Origin: Lota lota | Lineage: Eukaryota > Chordata > Actinopteri > Gadiformes > Lotidae | Assembly (NCBI GenBank): GCA_026745465.1 | Contig: JACYXH010000473.1 | Span: 6,031,691-6,095,690 of the forward strand | Direction: 5' to 3' | Length of the DNA stretch: 64,000 nucleotides | Part shown: positions 58,661-64,000 of the stretch, one piece after another | How positions within the stretch are numbered: position 1 is the first letter of the stretch | Layout: each line of letters starts with the position of its first letter | Program-made: the position numbers and the translations under genes | The notes under the pieces: model-generated | Databases searched by the model: none | What the model was told of the DNA's origin: nothing | Seen by the model: the letters and a program-made list of their open reading frames with translations, nothing else

Positions 58661-58845
58661 TCCCCTCTCCTCCTCAAATTACAGGTCTTGAGTATATCCA
58701 TCAGTCCACCATCCATCAGTCCAGCGTTATTCTCCTGTTCTCCTCCTTCATTCTCTCCATCCATGCATCTCTGCATCTCTGTTCCATAATACAGATACTG
58801 AGTTGGCAGGCCTTGTGTGGGTGGATTGCATTAGGTTGTTTGAGG
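58661..58845. other. Unique DNA, no feature recognised
   Basis: Includes an interrupted CCATCAGTCCA duplication near 58700-58725. Confidence 0.4.
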
Positions 58846-58847
58846 CT

Positions 58848-59128
58848 GTGTGTGCAGTGTTTATGTTTGTGTATTGTGTGCGTGTGTGTGTCTGTGTGTG
58901 AGTAGCTGTGTGTGTGTGTGTGTGTGCGCGCGTGCATATCAGTGTATGTTTGAGTGGCTGTGTTGTGTTTATGTTTGTATATTATGTGTGTGTGTGCGTG
59001 CGTGTGTGAGATTGTGTTGGCAGACCTTGAGACCTGTCACTGTCTCCCTTCTCAAATGAGGAGGCTGGCATTCTGCCCATCCCTCATTTCTATAAGGAAA
59101 CACACTCACACACACACACACACACATA
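58848..59128 (+). repeat. Degenerate TG-rich repeats and short CA run
   Basis: TG units interrupted by TTTATGTTTGTGTAT-like text (twice, about 58859 and 58967), and a CA run at 59104-59126. Confidence 0.75.
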
Positions 59129-59129
59129 T

Positions 59130-59640
59130 AGGCATATAGACAGTCCTTGGAAAATGTCTGGGCTCAGTTCACAAAGTTAGCTAGCATTACTGTTTGAGTG
59201 TGTTTGTGTGTGCGTGCGGGCACCGGCCATGGCAAACGTCGCCCAGCCGCACACTAGCCAGCAGGGTTAACTTGGCTCGACTTTATGTTTTGTCCTCTTC
59301 CCCACTGCCTCTAACTGGTAGTTAGTTAGTGAGATTGAGACCCGGTCAAAACGACCTCCATCCATCTGGCTTACATCACTCCTAATCGGGGTGTACACTG
59401 CACACATCTGTTTTTAGTTTTTTTTTGTGCAAAACTTTATTTGCATTCTGTATTCCGAAAGGAGCGGTGAGGGAATTATTTTGTGTCCGTAGAAAAAGAT
59501 TACAATCCAGTTTTTATCGATTTTGAAGTTGAAGCAACTGGTGTAGAACGTGTCTACAGGGATGTACATTCGTGTGTCAATGTATATTACGTATATTTGT
59601 TCACTCACTGTTTTGATTGCAATATTTTGTTTCATGAAAT
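59130..59640. other. Unique DNA, no feature recognised
   Basis: No gene or repeat recognised. Confidence 0.4.
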
Positions 59641-59644
59641 CAAA

Positions 59645-60060
59645 TATCATTTCCATAGCTTGGCTTGGGCTGAGTCCAAGTCGGACGGGTTGGCGTTGAC
59701 ACAGCCTGCCGAAAGACACCATTTTGCGTCACCTCCATCTGATACAGCGTTGTGCCCTTTCAATGAGAAAGCATTGGCGACAGCTTCAGAGCCGCCAGTG
59801 AAATGTTTACACCTATTATGGTCTCTCTCTCTCGCTCTCTGACTCTCTATTTCCCTCACTCTTTTACCCCGCTCTCCTGCACTACTCTCATAGTGTTTGC
59901 TGGTCTTTCCCCGCCCTGTCTGCGATTGTTGACATCTTCCTCCATCTTGAAGGTCCGTTTTTCTTTATTTTCTTTATGGCGTCTTCCTTTGGCCTCTGAG
60001 GAGCAGATGGCAGACATCCATAAATGAGTCAAGTAGCTGAGTGTAATCGGGTTGGATGCA
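59645..60060. other. Candidate conserved non-coding block
   Basis: Non-repetitive DNA with CAGATGGCAGACATCCATAA (E-box type), ATGAGTCAAG (AP-1 type) and GTGTAATCGGG. Open frames on both strands lack splice signals. It has conserved-element texture, but conservation was not tested. Confidence 0.17.
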
Positions 60061-60399
60061 CACGGAACGCCCTGCGAAACAAACATGAGCAGAAGGGGAA
60101 GAGCGAGAGAGGAAGAGAGAAAAGAGAGATGAACATTCGCACTGTTACCTCCCACCCAAAAAAAACCAGGTATCTGAAAACACAGTCATTGTGGTGTTTC
60201 AAATATTGTCACTTAAGTACCTACCGGTGCTTCTGGAACAGAAAATGGTGCCCAGCAGAGGTTGATGGATAAAAATGCAATGATAAATATCCCAAACCAA
60301 ATCCAACACATCCTACCACGCGATATTACATCTAGATAGATGCATCAAGAAGGGGATATTCATGCTTTCATGTACAGGATACTGCTTGAATACTGTTCT

Positions 60400-60500
60400 A
60401 TTCTGTCATCAAGCAGACATTTTTATCCAAAGCAACATAGAGTGCATTCAGATACATATCATTAAGGAGAAGGTATTGGTAAGAGCATCTCACGTAAGGA
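60400..60500 (-). mobile_element. SINE fragment
   Basis: TTTTTATCCAAAGCAACATA, TCATTAAGGAGAAGGTATTGG and GTAAGAGCATCTCACGTAAG (shown in parts) follow the tail-to-body order of the SINE family on the minus strand. The head is lost. Confidence 0.5.
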
Positions 60501-60501
60501 T

Positions 60502-61576
60502 AAAAATAGATAAAAATATAAGACTTGCACAGCCCAAATCCCAGCAAGTGATGTACCCTCTTGTGATTCATTCATTCATTAAATACTCTGTAGCTACTCC
60601 CGCTGCTCATGTTAAGCAAATGTGACATGTTCATTATGGGCGCTTTCTAGATAATGAAATATAAACACTTAAGGGACACTTAAGGGACACTTAGCCGACC
60701 GGCACATAGTGGATAGCCACGGTGTGTCTCGACTACAAAAGGCGAGGTTCAATAAGCTGTCTGGCGGTAGCTGTCGAATGGTCCACCTAAGTGACACCAG
60801 CCTCGCCGAGGCATAAGGATACCGAAGCGCTGCCTATTTCACTTCCTGTCATTAGAATATTTCTGTGACCATAAATACTTTCCCACGAAATTCTTTCATT
60901 TTTCCATTCTTATTGTAATGTATATATATTCTTTGCATTATTTTTTACTTTTCTGATGTTTCTGTAGATCTTTGCACATTGTTATTTACTTTTTTTGTAT
61001 CTTTCTTTTTGTCTCTTTAATATATTTATAGTTACAGGAATTCAGCTCAGGGGCAGGAATTCAGCGGTGAGAAGTCTTTTAGAAGTTTTTTTTTTAAGTG
61101 AATGTCCATGCTTGAAGTTCACTCTGATATGAGCAAAAAAAGGTTAACTAAACAATTAAAAGTTTACTTCTACAACTGGCATAGATATATCAAATAATAA
61201 TGGCTCAAAATGTTTATACTGCAAACCGCAGAAATCATGTATATCACAAACCATGTATATCCATCTTGCACACCTGTCGTCATCAATACTAATTATAACA
61301 GCTAAAATTAGCGCTGTAGCTAATTATAATTAGCAGTTCTCAGATGTTTATTGGACAACCACGATCAACACAGACAAGGTAAACAAATAGTTTCCCACAT
61401 ATTTCACCCACACATTCAGAAAAAAAAAGTATGTTAGAGAAATGCCTATTTGTGAGGTAGGCTGATGTACTTACAATTTTAAAGAAAATATAAGATAAAC
61501 TCCATTAATGCTAGATGAAAAACGGGGGCGTCGCAGAAGTACAGGACAGTAAAATTAATTAAATAGAATAGATAGA
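60502..61576. other. AT-rich unique DNA
   Basis: Contains a short direct duplication (TTAAGGGACACTTAAGGGAC near 60669). No gene recognised. Confidence 0.45.
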
Positions 61577-61577
61577 A

Positions 61578-63043
61578 TGCCCCCTGGTTCACTACCGAAC
61601 TCCACACCATGAAGGCCACCGTCGTCAACTGGAGAGGCTCTAAAGACCATGTGAGGACCTATAAAGAAGCTCTCTCCCAGACGGAGATTGAATATTACTC
61701 CAGTCTTTTCCTGTCACCAAGCTGGTCACTAAACCCAAGGCCCTGTTCTCTGGACCCCATGCCCACAGCCTTGGTCAAGGCATGCCTACCTAGCCTGTGG
61801 CCCATTGTAGTGGAGAATATCAACTCCTCTTTGGAATCTGGCATGGTCCCCTCCAGCTTCAAAATGGCTGCAGTCACCCATATCCTCAAAAAGCCAGGCA
61901 CAAAATACTGGAAAGAGCAATAGCCGGCCAGCTCCAACCAGCACATGTCCAACCGCGAGCTCTGTTATCCCTTCAATCTGGCTTCAGAGCACACCACAGC
62001 ACGGAGACCGCCCTCATGGACCTCTCTGCAGCCTTCGACAGTTTCCAACACCCTTCTCCTACACCGTCTATCTCAATACCTTGGCCTTACCGGTAAAGCT
62101 CCAGTCCTATCTCAAACTGCTTGTGTTCTGATGGTGACATTTTTTCACCATCAGTTCCAACCAGGCTCAAGTCCACCAAGGCATGCCCCAAGGCTCTCTG
62201 CTTGGACCCCTCCTCTTTACCATCTAGATGCTCCTCCTTGGTCAGATCATCCGCCACCAAGGTCTCAGCTTTCACTGCTATGCCAATGACACACAGCTCT
62301 GTCTCAGCACTAAACCATTCACTCACGTCCCCTCACTGTCCCTTGTCAACTGCTTGCATAAAATACCAAACAATTGATGTCACCTAACCTACTAAAGCTA
62401 AACATCAATAAAACAGAGCTAGTGGTTGTGGCACCCAACGTGCTGCTCTGGAAGGTTGGAGATTTTCTCCTTGAGGTGGACGGCTGCTCCATCTGCCCAT
62501 CCCCCTGCAGTCCGCACCCTGGGTGTCATTCTGGACTCCACCCTCTTATTCCAGTCCCACATCAAATCCATAACCAAATATGCTGTCTAGTAACTCGAAA
62601 CCATGTCCAGACTCCTGCCATCACGCTCAGACTCACATCCCGTCTGGACTGCAACAGAGTCCTGTCCAGGGTGCCCATCAAAGCCCTGGTGGCACATCAC
62701 CCCCACCCTCATCCGCCTTCACTGATGTCCCGGTCAACTCCCTCATCTCCTACAAATTCTTGCTCCTCACCTACAAATGCCTCCATTTCCTATTAGATGG
62801 GATCTGCTCACCACCCCCAGCACACACACCTGCAGACTTTTGGGGACAGAGCCTTCAGTGTGGCAGCCCCCACTCTCTGGAAGTCTATTCCGGCAAAAAT
62901 CCGCAATGCTGCATCTTTGGAATGAGAATTTAATATTTTCTGTTCCTGTATTATTTTGTTTTGTCAAATACTTGTAAAGCGTCCTTGGGCCCCTAAAAGG
63001 TGCTATACAAAGTAAGTTATTATTATTGTTATTATTATTATTA
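61578..63043 (+). mobile_element. Decayed L2/CR1-clade LINE, 3' half
   Basis: Sense-orientation remains of a non-LTR retrotransposon from the linker before the RT to the 3' end. The terminal text GTAAAGCGTCCTTGGGCCCC then TAAAAGGTGCTATACAAAGT is the standard teleost L2-type 3' UTR end, followed by an ATT-rich tail (63018-63043). The 5' half, including the endonuclease, is missing, as is usual for truncated LINE insertions. Confidence 0.8.
61585..62930 (+). pseudogene. LINE reverse transcriptase relic
   Basis: Text in changing frames: DPMPTALVKACLPSLWPIV, SSLESGMVPSSFKMAAVTH and ILKKPG (61755-61900), FQSGFRAHHSTETALMDL (about 61975-62025), QYLGLTGKAP, QGSLLGPLLFTI followed by a stop (62192-62229), and CYANDTQLCLS (about 62274-62306), where the family's catalytic YADD reads YAND. 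Then come INKTELVVVAPNVLLWKVGD, RLDCNRVLSRVP and the C-terminal FGDRAFSVAAPTLW-type text near 62840-62880 in shifted frame. Short internal deletions and several frameshifts; inactive. Confidence 0.8.
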
Positions 63044-63400
63044 CCAACACTGCCATGAATTGGCTTTACTGCAAGTAAATGTCCCTCAACTCACTTTGAC
63101 TTTATAAATGAATGCAATTGATTTTGCACATTCAGACCAATAACAACAACTATCGCTTAGGTTTGTAATCTTTGTGATAATTACCAGTACATCCAATAGC
63201 ATTCAACTCACAGTACTGCATATCAACATAAACATAACCCACAACCTAGCTAGCTTAGCTTGGATTGCAATGATTAGATCGTCGTTGCCACCTTCATTGT
63301 TGGTTATTTGGAGATACAGGCAGAGGCCTACATTTACTACAAGCGGTATTTGAAGGACAGCAGGGGAAGATGAAAGAATGCTTCTTGTCGTTAGCATGAA
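63044..63400. other. Unique DNA, no feature recognised
   Basis: No gene or repeat recognised. Confidence 0.45.
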
Positions 63401-63402
63401 AC

Positions 63403-63482
63403 TCTCCATCCATCCATCCATCCATCCAACCATGCATCCATCCACCTCTCCATCCACCTTTCCACATATTCATCCACCCATC
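63403..63482 (+). repeat. (ATCC)n tetranucleotide repeat
   Basis: Five clean CATC units and then interrupted CCATCCACC units. Confidence 0.92.
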
Positions 63483-64000
63483 AATGCACCACACACCTTA
63501 AACATACCGCAGTATGAATGAGCAACAACTAGAGCCTAGTCATTGTCATTCAGAGTGATGGTGGAGATATGGATAGGCGTGCATTCGTTGCAATGAAAAT
63601 TTTAAAGACAATAGAAAAATATTACAGATTGATTCACACTGGCATGACACTACGCTCAGATAATCCATTACATCAATTTAAAAGGAATATCAAAATGGAG
63701 AGAAAGATATGAACAAAATATGAAGAAAGACAGTGGCCTTGTGCACACAACGTTTGAAACAATTTGAAAATAATTAGGGACCCTGGAAGGACTGTGATAT
63801 AGAAGAGAGCAAGCAGGGTTTAACGGAAACATTTTTATTCTTTAAGCTGCTTTAAGATTTTATTTCCAAAGATAACCATCAATAGCCAGTTGAATGCTCC
63901 ATTTCTGAGAACCACCTCATCAAACGAGTCACATGATTATGGTTATGGAACTTAATATTTTACGTAAAATGGTAACCCCAATTAATGCTTCTTGAACAAG
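63483..64000. other. AT-rich unique DNA
   Basis: No feature recognised to the end of the window. Confidence 0.45.

Overview
This window reads as vertebrate, almost certainly teleost, non-coding DNA. It carries long (GT)n, (CA)n and (TC)n microsatellites, teleost-type tRNA-derived SINEs, hAT transposons, a DIRS-type retrotransposon and an L2/CR1-type LINE relic. No complete protein-coding gene, rRNA or functional tRNA gene was found. I count 19 perfect dinucleotide tracts of at least 40 bp, about 1.8 kb or 2.8% of the window. Such a load is reminiscent of codfishes (Gadiformes); that placement is inference from repeat content only.

Layout. From 1 to 8.1 kb the DNA is mostly unique, broken by (GT)n tracts, SINE/LINE fragments and a G-run/hairpin pair near 2.6 kb. 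From 8.17 to 10.77 kb is a nest: an older non-autonomous element split by an internally deleted hAT transposon (8741-10494) with a broken BED-finger transposase, followed by a SINE head. From 11 to 29 kb is the most microsatellite-rich part, with a hAT-like MITE (15451-15837), several SINEs, a 56-bp triplication, a (GT)89 tract, a 25-G run and a 37-C run. A second hAT relic lies at 29.75-30.5 kb. A shortened DIRS-like element (32359-35383) keeps inverted terminal repeats, an internal complementary region and remnants of reverse transcriptase, RNase H and tyrosine recombinase. Next to it is a 37-bp minisatellite with B-box-like motifs (35818-36225).

From 36 to 51 kb AT-rich unique DNA carries more SINEs, a 206-bp MITE with a perfect 8-bp target-site duplication (43868-44073), another hAT-like MITE (44490-44793), a second copy of an unclassified dispersed repeat first seen at 15.1 kb, a 20-bp minisatellite and a 100-bp palindrome. 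The 54.0-55.2 kb interval holds short open segments on the minus strand flanked by plausible splice sites; this is the best candidate for part of a host gene. At 57.0-58.7 kb one SINE copy has been blown up by 53 identical-looking tandem copies of a 28-bp piece of its own body. The window ends with a decayed L2-like LINE (61578-63043) and unique DNA.

The mobile elements do not cooperate in any pathway. All recognisable transposase, reverse transcriptase and recombinase frames are broken. I saw no new enzymatic or defence system; the strongest second-look items are structural (minisatellite inside a SINE, DIRS architecture, MITE with telomere-like core, palindrome, B-box minisatellite) plus the possible exon cluster near 54-55 kb.
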